From assembly GCA_947359465.1 (NCBI GenBank), contig OX375882.1:48365509-48429508 (forward strand): a stretch of 64,000 nt of DNA. The letters are read 5' to 3'. Made by a program: the position numbers and the translations under genes. The notes beneath the pieces were generated by a model. That model made no database searches. It saw nothing but the letters and a program-made list of their open reading frames with translations, and was not told the DNA's origin. Shown here piece after piece: positions 21,930 through 33,189 of the stretch; position 1 is the first letter of the stretch; the number at the start of each line of letters is the position of its first letter. Source of the stretch: Metellina segmentata. Its lineage: Eukaryota; Arthropoda; Arachnida; Araneae; Tetragnathidae.

Positions 21930-22980
21930 GTTTAGAATAAATTAAAAATAACACTAATCAATAACTAAGAAATTTTGGAAGCTTGGACTTCCATTTTCGG
22001 TATTCTGTCACTTAGTTTTTTAAACAGAAAATTGCAGAAAAAACAGCACAATTATTAATCACAATTATTATCACAATTATCAATCCCTATTAATCGCTCA
22101 GAAAACGATATTATTTGACAAAAATTAGCATATGAAATAAAGTTGATATTTCAAATGACCACAATCCTTCCATCCATAGCACATTTGCTTAAACGTGCTG
22201 TCAAAATATAGATCAGCTGTGCTAGATTTATATATAGTCTTTAACGAACACCCCAAACCTTCGCGATTCTTGCTAGGTCCTTCTATTTCCGATGAATTAG
22301 TGATCTTTTTTTGGCATTCTATTCCTGGACTACCTGTGCCGCTACCCTTCGTCCAGACTGTTGCCATACTCCTCAGTTCTTTTCGACCCATCGGTCTTTG
22401 GCGTGTTTTCAGGCCTATGACAGTTGGTTCCCATGGTAACCGACCGCGAGATTATTTTTATAAACCCTTCGTCTTGTGTGTGTATTCATGGGAGTGAGTG
22501 ATGCACATACGATTCGCTGCCACTTTATCTTCCTTACTTCCTTCTACAAGTGATAGGCCAGGTTCCTTTTTCTTCGCTCCATCCTCTTGCCTACGTATCC
22601 TATTGATAGCACGCGCGCCCCGTTGGAAAGTGTTCTGTAAAACCTTAATCTCCTCAAGTCTTTATATCCCTAGCTCTTACTTTTTATCGCGGGGGGAAGT
22701 TTCCCCAACCAACTTGTCGGATTCTATTTCACATGGAAGTTGTTCCCAATCCTCGCTCTGCAATCTCTGGGAAGAAGTTTGTTCCTCCCCATGAAACACG
22801 CGTGTCAAGTTTGACCTGATACAGAGGAAACGTATAGGGGATGTTTCCTTTGAGAAAAACGCAGACGAATAAAATCGTATGAGAATATTTTCATATAAGT
22901 CATGTGTGGAGTGTTTGACGGAATACTTTTTCTCCTGTCCTTTAATTGGCATAAAATCGGTGGTAAAACACTTCTACTTT
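21066..22980. other. No supported gene; one TA microsatellite
   Basis: AT-rich up to 22.1 kb. 22.2-22.8 kb is more GC-balanced, with open frames on both strands that match nothing. CACAATTATTA recurs three times near 22.05 kb. Confidence 0.45.
21887..21928. repeat. (TA)n microsatellite
   Basis: About 20 uninterrupted TA dinucleotides. Confidence 0.95.
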
Positions 22981-23016
22981 ATATTCTAGATATGATTCGT
23001 GTGTGGTGCAATTAAC

Positions 23017-23100
23017 CTTTTGACTACGGCTATAGATATAACTGGCACGATTCTTATAACTTTCAAGGTACAACTGCTGTACCGATCGTAGTCTAAAGGT
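23017..23100. mobile_element. 84-bp piggyBac-type MITE with TTAA on both sides
   Basis: The element begins CCTTTTGACTACGGC and ends CGTAGTCTAAAGG, an inverted repeat of about 14 bp with one mismatch. The TTAA target is at 23013-23016 and 23101-23104. TTAA plus CC(Y)TTTGACT is typical of piggyBac-like ends. Two further copies, one damaged and one partial, lie at 41.27 and 42.15 kb. Confidence 0.82.
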
Positions 23101-23109
23101 TAACTTATT

Positions 23110-23235
23110 ATGCAATAGTGTACCAGTGCACGTATATAGCAGTGTAACCTAACTCCCCATGGAGTACTTTTATGCCCCATAAAGTTACACTGTCTTTAAA
23201 GCTTGATGCTAAATGAGTGACCGACGAAATTATTG
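23110..23235. repeat. Local repeat pair, copy 1
   Basis: CAATAGTGTACCAGTG, ACGTATATAGCAGTGTAACC, CCATGGAGTAC and AAAGTTACACTGTCTTTAAA align in order with 23695-23830. The family is unknown. Confidence 0.6.
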
Positions 23236-23694
23236 TAAATATGCTCGTTCAAACAAAAGCTAGGCGACGCTTATGAAATATTCCAGATAACTCTTGTATC
23301 AATCGCCTCTCGCTTTGATTGGATGGTCCATGAGGAATAGTTGAATAGTCGAATTGCGATGTATGTGTGTGCATATCAATTTTCATCAACTGTCTGAAGT
23401 CATGTGATGGCAGATGCTGCTTCTATTCCTATTACGGCTTCCCCCTTCGTTGCCACTCAGCCTTCTCTTCATACGACTGCATAAACTCTACTTGTAAAGG
23501 CAACACAGGACAGTCCACTATCACAGTCATCTATTGCATGACTATGCATACAAAGGTGGTCTGTGGTCTTAATACAGTTATCACGGTCTCATGAAAACGG
23601 TAGTCTGTTGACTAATGATGACATCTATCGAATTCAACCCCTTCTAAATTCTGGAGGGTGGGTATTGTGACGAACTTAGTCACCACGACAAAAC
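23236..23694. other. Unique sequence between the two repeat copies
   Basis: A 75-residue frame (23367-23594) is unsupported. No repeats. Confidence 0.4.
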
Positions 23695-23830
23695 TTAAGT
23701 TACAATATAATAGTGTATAGTATATAGCAGTAGAACCGAATTTCACCATGAAGAACGTTTTGATAGAAAAAGTTACACTGTCTTTTCTCTCAAGTCTATC
23801 TTGCTAAACGCGTAACTTAATGACCGCCTA
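23695..23830. repeat. Local repeat pair, copy 2
   Basis: ATAATAGTGTATAGTATATA, GCAGTAGAACCG, CACCATGAAGAACG and AAAAAGTTACACTGTCTTTT align with copy 1. The two are in the same orientation about 585 bp apart. Confidence 0.6.
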
Positions 23831-24064
23831 TCTGCGAGTCAATGACCATATTTTTTTTTTTTGGATGAGGGACTCCGTGTTGTGATTTTTTTTTCAACCA
23901 CCAACCATTGAAGTGTGGAATCTGTTATTCGAAACGATTTCATTCCGATTGCTTGATTAAAAAAATAATAGTTTGAGCTTTCTAAGACGGATTTTAGAAT
24001 TTCAGTAGTCTTGTTTTCATCTCTAGAAGGGACAACTTTGATTAAATGGGGTTTCCCACTATTC

Positions 24065-24150
24065 TAGAAACGTGCATGCTCGATTCCTGTAATTATTTCT
24101 CCTGTGTCTATAAAAACTTTCCTTTGCGAGTTCCTTTACGTGTCTGCCTT
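24065..24150 (+). mobile_element. SINE family B fragment
   Basis: GCTCGATTCCTGTAATTATT (B box side), TCTCCTGTGTCTATAAAAAC and TTTCCTTTGCGAGTTCC match the middle of family B. Confidence 0.5.
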
Positions 24151-25517
24151 AAAAGAGTATAAATCTAATGTAACATGTGGAAATATAAATGCCTAACCCT
24201 CTTAGGGTTATGTACGCTTTTTTACACCATGGGACTAGCAGTATGACGTCTAACGAGTTATAAACTATTTAACTAATAATCTTTTTACGATTTTTCAATC
24301 AATAAATGTGAGTATTTAGCTATTATTTGTGTAATTACTAGTGTATATGATAGGCGTAGTAATATATACTACTCTGAAAACCCATAACAGTCTTGAGCAT
24401 TTTACTGTCCTATATATTTTTAAGGTAGGTCATTTGGCCTTGGGACCTGAATAGAGGTCAAAAACAAACATTCCTCACTGTCAAAAAATTCTACTTACCA
24501 ATTTTATACAATTCAATGCGTATTATATTAATCTGAAAATTGTGCGAATTAATTTTGACGTTGGTTTGTTCTATCACAATTTGTATAAAAGAATAAATGC
24601 CAGTTGGTATTTTATCAAAACCTTTTCTAATCCAAATTTTCTGATTTCAGATGGTAAATGAACTGAGACTAAACAAGAAAGTGTTGATATCGTTCGAGAT
24701 GGATTCCAACTGCTACATATTTATATTCCTAAGTAACATTCTCAGCAAACGAACGCCTCTGCATCCAAAGTAGCCGTCGATGAATGAAGCACTTTCTTTT
24801 CAAATGATAATGAAGGCTCCCTTATCAAATTATCAATCAAAGTAATTCCGCGAGCATTCCACGGAGATAAATGAACTCGCCAACTTTGTAACTGTTTGCT
24901 TTCCCTGCGACTATCACGTTCTCTTTGCCCACTAATTAGTTTGTTACTAGAGATTAAGCAAGAGATTTCGAACTTTTCAGAAAGCAAATTACCCTCTAAC
25001 AGCTGGGACTTCTCAATGGAAAGGACCGGTATCATATTTCCGACCGGAGAAACGGGAAATAGGAGATAAATAGGCTAATTAGACCGCTTTACTGTTCAAC
25101 TTCTTGAGAAACTCCGGAAAGCTGTTTTTATGGTAGGATGCGTTTTTAATTTTTGCACAAACAGGACGTAAATTCGCTCTCAGAATGTTGAGGTAAGTGG
25201 TAATGAGGATAAATGAAAAGCGAACTTTGGCACAGCTTTTGGAAGTTATGTCTTGTATTTGGAACAGCTTAGCTAGATAACACTTGTTCAATGAAACCCA
25301 GTCCTTGTAACCACTGCTTTTTTTGCCATTTAGGGGGTTAAAAAGGGTGTTCTGAATTTTTTTTATTCCTAATATCAACCTCTGACTTTTGAAGAAGCCT
25401 TCAATACTACATGCAGCGTACTTTGAAGTAGCACGCAGCCGTAGGTCGCGATTACTCCTAACAGGAACAATCGCCAATATCAATGTGCTGGTAGATTCAT
25501 ACCGGGTGTCAGGTTAT
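24151..25517. other. No supported gene
   Basis: Minus-strand open frames of 97 (24742-25035) and 134 residues (25079-25483) are the longest here. Neither shows a domain I recognise. The second is Lys/Asn/Leu-rich and could be a fragment of an unrecognised transposase. Confidence 0.35.
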
Positions 25518-25521
25518 TTAA

Positions 25522-26272
25522 CCATTAACAAACCGTCTCGTAACTAGTGTGGAGGGGTCTCTCATACCTCGCTCACTAAAGTGCGAAAAAAGTTGATTAA
25601 TATAATATATTAATGAAAGATTCTTTAGATAACTATTATTTATACATTTTAAATCTAGATAACTCAATTCTTAACATGAATTATATTTTATATTACTATA
25701 TAAGTTGAGTAGATTCCATGTCTCTTCAGGCTCAGCTTTCGGACCTAATTTTGCAGGACGTTTCCGTAGAAATATTAGTAGATTTTTTTTCGGTAGAAAT
25801 ATTCTTGTGAAGACGCACTTGAAATGCTTCATCTTCATCTGCATAAATTTCCGAATCCGTTTCGTGTTCGCTTTCAATAATATTATCCGAAATTTCACTG
25901 TCGCGGTACTGTCCGACCAATTATCAACAACATCCTGAATTTATTTTTGTGTAAGATACACAGGTCGTTTCTCAGTAAAGTTTGTTGCCATTTTAGGCTC
26001 TCTGCCGAAATTCCCTACCCAAACTTAGACGATTTCATTCAACAAGAACGGTAACGCAAATGCTGTGAAGGGGTCTAAGAGACCACACGGGAAATGCAAC
26101 TAGTGTGAAATACGAAATAGCTGGGGCAGCCAAACCAGTCTTGGAATGTGGCTTCTGTTGGACGTAGCAGGAAGGTACTGAATAGGACAGGGACCAATAT
26201 TCACTGTAAGGGGTGGAAACGACCCGTCAAAAATGACTCGAGGTCTGTGAGACCCATGACAGCAGTTAAAGG
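25522..26272 (-). mobile_element. piggyBac deletion derivative, 751 bp
   Basis: TTAA at 25518-25521 and 26273-26276 brackets related ends. Left: CCATTAACAAACCGTCTC, then GGGGTCTCTCATACCTCG. Right, read inward: CCTTTAACTGCTGTCATG, then GGTCTCACAGACCTCGAG. A second GGGGTCTAAGAGACC-type subterminal block lies at about 26072. Only the N-terminal part of a transposase gene remains. Confidence 0.75.
25671..25990 (-). pseudogene. piggyBac transposase N-terminal remnant
   Basis: On the minus strand, a start near 25990 gives MATNFTEKRPVYLTQK, then a stop. In another frame an acidic block follows, DSEISDNIIESEHETDSEIY with ADEDEAFQ. Acidic Ser/Asp/Glu-rich N-termini precede the catalytic core in piggyBac transposases. 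No catalytic Asp motif is present and the coding sequence stops before the core. The piggyBac assignment rests mainly on the TTAA-bounded ends. Confidence 0.55.
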
Positions 26273-26720
26273 TTAAAACGAAATTGTTTATACATAACCT
26301 GACAAACAATTATAAACAACCTGTAAAAGATTTCTCGGAAGGATTGCTGTAAAGTAACGAACATGCTAAGCAAAGTTTCCCAAAGTGGGTGCAGAAAGAA
26401 TATTGTTGTAAAGGCAATTTTAGACCCAAGTTAAGTAAGGGACAATGAAGAGCAATAATAGTCAGTAAAAAGTTACTATAAACTTGTCGCTTAAAAATGT
26501 CTAAAGCATACACTTTCCCACTTGACTCTACGGACACACTCACTACAATCATACATTGTCATTGATTGTTTTAAATGAAAAAGAGGAACAGGCTTCAAAA
26601 ATAGTTCCCTGTAGAGATTTAAGGATGCTGCTGAGCAAAATGTAGCCTGATCTATTCGTAACTGTGAAGCTCTAAAGTACCACTGGGACTTTTCCATTCA
26701 TTAAAATCCCCAATCCTAAA
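26273..26720. other. No supported gene
   Basis: Minus-strand open frames of 68-80 residues (26310-26697) match nothing I recognise. Confidence 0.4.
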
Positions 26721-26928
26721 GGGACCATCGTAGCCGAGTGGTTAATGTTAGCTGCGCTAGCAACCTGAGATTTGTTTCCGACGTAGGTTCAATTCCTGTC
26801 AAGTTCAATTCTCTTTTTGTGTATTTCTCTCTCGTCTGTCAGTAAAAATTTCCATGCGTGTGTGTATGTCTATTACTTGATGTTGACTGGGGTCGAACCA
26901 TGTACCGTAAAACCTAACCAACTCCCTC
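26721..26928 (+). mobile_element. Full-length SINE, family B
   Basis: This copy shows the whole family: head GGGACCATCGTAGCCGAGTG (A box TAGCCGAGTGG at 26731-26741), B box GGTTCAATTCC at 26786-26796, then GTGTATTTCTCTCTCGTCTG, TCAGTAAAAATTTCCATGCG, TGTCTATTACTTGATGTTG and the tail CCGTAAAACCTAACCAACTC. The A-B spacing is about 45 bp, longer than a standard tRNA, as in Ser/Leu-type tRNAs or after a small insertion. Confidence 0.87.
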
Positions 26929-27789
26929 AGTCCTATTTCTCTCAAATAGACATTTAATTTTATATTTAACAGACCATGGCCCATTCTTATCGTATCTAAA
27001 TGGATTTTAAATTAAACAAACTGCCCTCTGCGGAGTGAGTGTGGTTTAAACCACTCTGTTCTGTGTTTTTCACTACGGTGTTTCCACATTTAGCATTAAT
27101 AAAATATGTAACTAGGAAGACAGAATTTTTCACACTTCCTTATACATTTCCTAGCTTCTTTACTTATAATATGGTAAAGAAATACAAGAAATATTTTGTA
27201 TTCTCACGTGACCAAAAATTTACTAAGCATTTGCGAGTGCAATAAACAAAAATATTCGCAAAATCAAAATTTCCCTAAATTTGTCTTTTTCCCACTCTTA
27301 TCACTCAGTGATCTTATGTTATTATGTATAGGCATATAATATGTATATGTTACTTGTGTATTTACACATGTGTGTATATGTACATATAGATAGGTAGATA
27401 ACCCTCCTGCTTCACCGAACTTCACCATCTTGTCACCACGGTCCCACCCAAACTACTCCAATTATCTCTAACGCAGGGAATCCTACCGTGCTCATGCACC
27501 ATATGCTGGAGCACCCTCAGCGACCCTGCGTTCAGCGGCAGGACGTCCCCAATCTCCGCAGGCATTACATGCGACTGGCTTTACCTCTGGCTGATAACGG
27601 AACTCGAGCAATTCCCTATCTATCCGTAAACAGACATGCGTGTGCACGCGCAGTTGCTCAATAGTCCTGCAATTACGTCCCACTGTGCGGGCCTATTCCC
27701 CCGAATGGCCCTAATTCTCCCCCCAAATGATACAATATGCTGGGGGATTGAAACTGCATTATGCGCCCCCTGTCTGTTAGACTTGGGGA
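26929..27789. other. No supported gene
   Basis: 27.30-27.40 kb holds GTATATGT-type simple sequence. 27.41-27.75 kb is GC-richer and unique. The 63-residue minus frame there (27492-27683) is unsupported. Confidence 0.45.
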
Positions 27790-29150
27790 GTTTGAATAAT
27801 ATGCAAAGTAACTGATACTCTGTGTACGTATTAGGGTAATTTGACTGCTTTGTGTTGGTGGGATGCAGTTCTGCGTGTTCTGGCGTGCGGAGTGCTGTTT
27901 CGCGGCCTGAAGTAGTAACTTGCCTTAAATTGATAAAGAATGAATGAGTTTGAATCGTTGTTAATTTATTAAAAGCCTTTTCATTTTGTAATGTTTAGGA
28001 ATTACACTTTAGTTTCTACACTGCACTGATACAATAGTTAAAATTGCGACCTCCGTACTGATCCCGAAAATTATTCATTAAAAACTTTGTTTCTTAATTG
28101 ATTTGATTATGGATATAAAAGTAAAAGGTACTCGGTGTACCTGTTAAGGGAAATTTGAGTGCATTTTGAGGGGATTTCTGTGCTACGTAGTGTGTAGTGT
28201 AGAGTAATGTTTCGTGGCTTGGAGAAAATGTGACATCAAATTGATTAAAGATTGAATCGATGGTTAGCTAACATGCCTTCCCTTTTTTTTATGTTTAAGT
28301 ATCGATCTTCAATTTCAACTCTACCCTCTTCTAATAAGTAACGTCGTGACCTTCTTTCTAATTTTGAAAGTAATTAATTACTAAATTAATTTTTCTGATT
28401 GTTTTAATTATACGTATGTATGTAAAATGTTGTAAATATATCTTATAGTGTCAGGGAGAAAGGGCTGCTTTTCAGAATCTTAAATTGGACATTTCACTAT
28501 GTCTTTCAAATATTCAGGAAGAGAGAGAAGCATGCCATGGATACAAATTGTAATTTAGATTCGTAGATTCATTGAGTTTCAATTTTAAGCATATTTTATT
28601 ATTATTTTTAATTAATGATGCACTTTATTCAACTTGATTCTACGGCCATCAAAAGTCAGACTTAGCCTCTTTTTCCCTGACACTGAAGTTACATTTCAGG
28701 TAAAAGTTATATTTAATTTAAGTAAACTGATACTCTCTACTGGGGGTGGTATTAAAGGTTAATGGGTGTATTTAAAAAACTTTCTATTTGTAATTTTTAA
28801 AGTGTTAATTTTTAGTTCTTATCCTGTCCTCTGAACATTATGAACTCAGTTCTGATTTTGAAAGTACTAATTTGTTCGTTTGTTACTAAATTAATTTTTA
28901 ACTGCATTAACTATGAGCTTGAAAGTAAAAGTTTGTTAATTTTTGTTTCAGGTGAAAGTGTATTTAATTTAAGTAACTTGATACTCGGTGGACGTATCAT
29001 GGTAATTTGTGTGCTCTGTGCAGATTGCTGTGTCGTAATTTGAAGTTACTGGTCGTAAATTTATAACAATTGAATAAGTTTGAATACTGAATAATTTATT
29101 ATAAAGACGTTTGCTTTTTGGAACCAATTAATTTTTTAATTACTTTAATA
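27790..29150. repeat. Degenerate tandem repeat of about 300 bp
   Basis: A marker block recurs at 27805 (AAAGTAACTGATACTCTGTG), 28119 (AAAGTAAAAGGTACTCGGTG), 28718 (TAAGTAAACTGATACTC) and 28969 (TAAGTAACTTGATACTCGGT). It is followed by GGGTAATTTG or similar, GTGCTGTTTCG-like, AATTGAT(A/T)AAG and GTTTGAAT blocks. Spacings of 314, about 600 (two units) and 251 bp fit an old array of four or five units. Much of it is very AT-rich. Confidence 0.65.
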
Positions 29151-29301
29151 GGCACAATTTAGTATATAATTTGGGATTAAACTTCATGTCAAGATTTTTT
29201 TAAGGAGAAAACAGGCTGTTAATTTTACAATAATCGGAAAACCTTAAAAGTTCGTTTTTATAATTATCTTAAGGAAGAATGCGAAAAGTTGAAATACAAT
29301 G

Positions 29302-29402
29302 CTCTCTCTCCCTCTCTTTCTCACTTTCTTTTTCTCTCTTTCTTTCTCTCTCTTTCTTTCTCTCTTTCTTTCTCTCTCTTTCTCTCTTTCTTTCTCTCTC
29401 TT

Positions 29403-29434
<32 letters not shown>

Positions 29435-29733
29435 TTTCTCTCTCTCTTTTTCTCTCTCTCTTTTTCTCTCACTCTTTCTCTCTCTCTTTCTCTCTCACTC
29501 TTTCTCTCTCTTTCTCTCTCTCTTTCTCTCTCTTTCTCTCTCTCTTTCTCTCTCTTTCTCTCTCTCTTTCTCTCTCTCTTTTTCTCTCTCTCTTTTTCTC
29601 TCACTCTTTCTCTCTCTTTCTTTCTCTCTCTCTTTCTCTCTCTCTTTTTCTCGCTCTCTCTTTTTCTCTCTCTTTTTCTCTCTCTCTTTCTCTCTCTTTC
29701 TCTCTCTACTTCTCTTTCTCTCTCTCTCTCTCT
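29302..29733. repeat. 432-bp polypyrimidine tract (CTCTTT-type)
   Basis: Nearly pure C/T on the plus strand, built from CTCTTT, CTCTCTTT and CTTTTT blocks. Single interruptions (A in CACT, G in TCGC, A in CTACT) are rare. Four long open frames covering it on both strands are artefacts (Leu/Ser or Arg/Glu/Lys repeats). Long mirror-symmetric purine-pyrimidine tracts can form intramolecular triplex DNA. Confidence 0.97.
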
Positions 29734-31918
29734 GTTACCGATTTGCTAGGACCAACGGATTTTTCTCAATTTTTCGTTGTAGTTTGCTAAGCTACAAATC
29801 TCAGCGAAAGCTAACCATTGCCTTACTATGGTTAATTTAATATGAACATTTCCTTTTAACAACGAAAATAAAATTATCCTAAATACATTTTGCAGTCTTG
29901 CCACCACACAGAAAACACGCAGCCTTATAAATAATTCTGTTCTTTCAAACAGCTTTTACACTACTTATAAATAAACATCACTCATTCCATACGTGTGACA
30001 TCAGTATGACCCTGTGAAATCTTCGTGCTGCACTACATAACATGCGTTTTCAAATAACTATTGACCAATTTTTCGTCAGAAATATTTTGAGGTTGTTCCT
30101 TCATTCTGTTTTAAGTGTATTAGCCAACTGCATTTGCCTATCCATAGTTTCTAAGGCTTCTGATAACAAAATGAAAATTAACTGAAAGTGCTGTTAAAGC
30201 AATAGGATAAGAGTAGCAAACACGATATATTTACCTGTGCAAATCTTTTCTTTCAATTTCAGTCCTTTAATTTAAATAATTTGTGTTAAATTGTCTTGTC
30301 AGTCAGATTTGAAGACAAATTGTATTACCTTTAAAAGGAAACTATACGGATGACAGTTTCAAAACAATAAAACTTTTTTGAATAAAATTGACAGCACATC
30401 AAGAAACACTTCAGCTTTTACTAAATAATCTTATTAGACTAAGATATAGTTATTTTAATGAATATATACTGAGGATTTGAGATTTCAATTCCTGTGATAA
30501 ATCCGATTTAAAATTTTTATCTTTGAATCAAGTCAATAGTAATAAATTGTGTTGCTTTAGAGAAAAATCAAAGAATAAAATTTACAGAAAATAATTGTTT
30601 TTAACGAATTTACACGATATATATTATATTGTCCGATTCAATCAACTTGATATTTTAAATATAGAATCGTATCTCGAGAAGCCTAGTATAATGTTGAGAG
30701 TTTTATTTATTCACATACTCTTTGTATAGTTTTAATGAAATGCGTGTTAACATTTTTGGTTAGTTTTATTTGAATAACATACGATAAAACATTTTAGGTT
30801 TTGTCCAAGCAATATTTTCAATTTTCTCCTCCCCGTAATGTTTCCGAATAAATCGTGTTAAAAGTCAATTATGCAAATAATTATAGTTACTATTTGTGCG
30901 CTAATTTAATTTTTTTGGCAGGAACTTGCTAATTGAAATTATAACAGTCATAAAGCACAAATGTGTGATAACATTTTTAAATATTGTTATTATATTTTTT
31001 TAATATTCTATAAATAAATATTTTTAAATATTTTTTAACTAAAAACTTTCTCGGACGCATTCAACATACTTTCGAAATAATTCATCACAATTTTTTTTAA
31101 GAGTTCAATTAAAAGTGAAATTTTGAAGCTCTGGTCAAAATCGCTCGTTTTGTTTTAATTTACATTAAAAAAATTCAATATAAATTTGGGTATGTATTGT
31201 AACTTTTTTGCAAGCATAGAATGCTGCAGGAAAAACCTGTTTTACAGAAAGTTAGGGTGAAGAGGAAAAACCTTTTTTCTCGTCGTAATCACCGACGCTG
31301 TGGTAGACAAATTATTTTCATCATTCCTCTTTCAAATGGGATGTCACACTTTCCCCTTAAGCTTATAATTCAAAATTTTTATTTTCATGAAATTATTACA
31401 AAAATGGAACACGCGTTTTCGTTAACTGTTAATATTTTTATTTGTTGTAGAAATAGTAAAAAGGCCTTGTAGAAGCTTGTATTAACCATAAGTTTTTCAT
31501 GCTGTTCGCTCCATATTTTGTTTTCTAGGAATAACTTTCCTTTTGCTCAAACTTAAAAGTTAATAAAGCCTATAAAGAAAATTTAATTTTTCAAATATTT
31601 GCACAACAGGTCAGAAATAGTGTTTTGTTACACGAGTATTACTCTCAAGACAGTTGCGAATCTCCATGTTAAGTAAAGCATCTCTTTACAACACAGAAAT
31701 ATTTAAGGACAGGGAATTGAGGCAACTAGGTAAACTCTGATAGTTGCTGATAAATGCACACTTTTGTAATCCTGTAAAGTTGTTTCTTAAAAGTCATGAC
31801 AGAAATGAATTTGGTCTCATGAATTGCTTTACCTAGTAGCTAGGATGCGTATTCTTAATATCTTATTCGCAACACGACAATGACTGATTGAAAGACATAA
31901 ATATTCTTGGCGATTTAA
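29734..31918. other. Long AT-rich stretch without recognised features
   Basis: About 2.2 kb. The 83-residue frame at 31221-31472 is unsupported. The segment 31850-31915 (GCAACACGACAATGACTGAT, TGAAAGACATAAATATTC) resembles a block repeated at 32.70 and 32.99 kb. Confidence 0.5.
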
Positions 31919-32165
31919 CGGGACCACCATGGCTCATGGGGTATGTTGCGCTAGAAACTTAAAAATGTTTCTAGCCACTGTGCTAGAAACTTAAAAGTTC
32001 AAGGCGGTGCAGGTTGAATATTTGTAAAGTTACCCTTTGTATATTTCCCTCTTCTATGTCAGTTAAAAATTTTCTAGAGTGTATATGCCCACTACTTGAT
32101 GTTGTCTGGTGCTTCTTGGGCTTAGTATGACCTTTGCGAAATAAAATCCAATCATCTTAATATGA
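31919..32165 (+). mobile_element. SINE family B with duplicated segment in the head
   Basis: GGGACCACCATGGCTCATGG opens the copy. The phrase GCTAGAAACTTAAAA occurs twice (about 31948 and 31981), lengthening the head by about 33 bp. The body then matches the family: GGTGCAGGTTGAATA, GTATATTTCCCTCTTCTATG, TCAGTTAAAAATTTTCTAGA, CCACTACTTGATGTTGTCTG and GCGAAATAAAATCCAATC. Confidence 0.78.
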
Positions 32166-32170
32166 TACTA

Positions 32171-32595
32171 CAGTACAAAGTCCCAAATCCGGACATCCGA
32201 AATCCAAAATTGTCCAAAATCCGGACGGTTTTCTTATGACGTTTTTTTTTTCTTTTTGTTTTTCTCATTTTTCTATATATTTCCGACGGTGTTTAAAGAA
32301 TAATGAGCTAAACCTGGACCTACTAATTAAAGAAACAACGCAAAAAACGGACATTTTCAGAGTAAATACCACACAGAAAAATTAGATCTACAATTAAAAT
32401 TTGTTGCATTGTATTAAAAATGCTTTTTTCCTCTTTTAAAAATTATTCTTATTTATATATCTGCTATTTTACAATTGCAAACACAGAATTCGAGTGGAGA
32501 GTAAAGGTTATATTCAGTTGTTGTTTTTTACAAAAAATGTAAATAATCCGGAATGGCGGAGTTCCGGAGGATTCCAGCTTTGGGACTTTGTGCTG
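32171..32595. mobile_element. pogo-type MITE, 425 bp, TA duplicated
   Basis: Left end CAGTACAAAGTCCCAAATCC, then GGACATCCGAAATCC. The right end read inward is CAGCACAAAGTCCCAAAGCT, then GGAATCCTCCGGAA. TA is present at 32169-32170 and 32596-32597. The CAG terminus, TCCGGA-rich ends and TA target fit the pogo/Tigger branch of Tc1/mariner. The interior is AT-rich with no transposase. Confidence 0.8.
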
Positions 32596-33045
32596 TATTT
32601 TGAATCGCATCTGTTGAACACTATATTTGAAATGAATTAAAATATATTTTGTTAAAAGTAGCAGCGCTTAGAAAATCTACCGAAAATAATCTTCGTATTT
32701 CTCTTATCGTAACATGCCAATGACGAATTGAAAGATGTAAATACTCCCAGTGACAAAACTTAGACAGAATTTTAAAGGCTATATTAAATTGTTTTTTTTT
32801 ACAAAAAACGTAAATAATCCGGAATGTCGGATGTCCGGTGGATTCCAGATTTGGCACTTTGTACGGTACTTTTAATCGCATCTCTTGACACTATATTTGA
32901 AATGAATTAAAATATCCTTTGTTAAAAGAGAGAGAAGCAGCGCTTAGAGAAAATCTACAGAAAATAACCTTTGTATTTCTCTTATCCGTAACATGCCAAT
33001 TACAAGTTCAAAGATGTAAATACTCCCAGTGACAGAAATTTGTAT
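32505..33045. repeat. Tandem duplication of about 271 bp covering one MITE end
   Basis: The segment from TAAAGGTTATATTCAG through the MITE right end (ATAATCCGGAATGGCGG), TCGCATCTGTTGAACACTAT, AGCAGCGCTTAGAAAATCTA and AATACTCCCAGTGACA is repeated from 32775 with the same order of blocks (CCGGAATG at 32548 and 32819). So the second MITE end at about 32810-32870 did not arise by transposition. The 86-residue minus frame in it is unsupported. Confidence 0.8.
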
Positions 33046-33189
33046 CAAATCTCTATAAAGCTATAGCTGAAACAATATAAATGTGCATTTGTTTTATGTT
33101 CCTTTATCCTTTGCACCACTAAAACGAACTAATCAAATCAAATATAAGTTGACTAAATTGATACGCAATGAAATCCTTCATGCATCTTA
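33046..33189. other. Short spacer
   Basis: AT-rich, no features. Confidence 0.5.

Noticed and set aside
25079..25483. 134-residue minus-strand open frame
   Set aside because: Longest ordinary frame in the window, but no motif seen; could be a transposase scrap, not provable by eye.
29269..29840. Four long open frames (Leu/Ser or Arg/Glu/Lys repeats)
   Set aside because: They are frames through a simple pyrimidine tract, open on both strands because the repeat lacks stop codons. Not genes.
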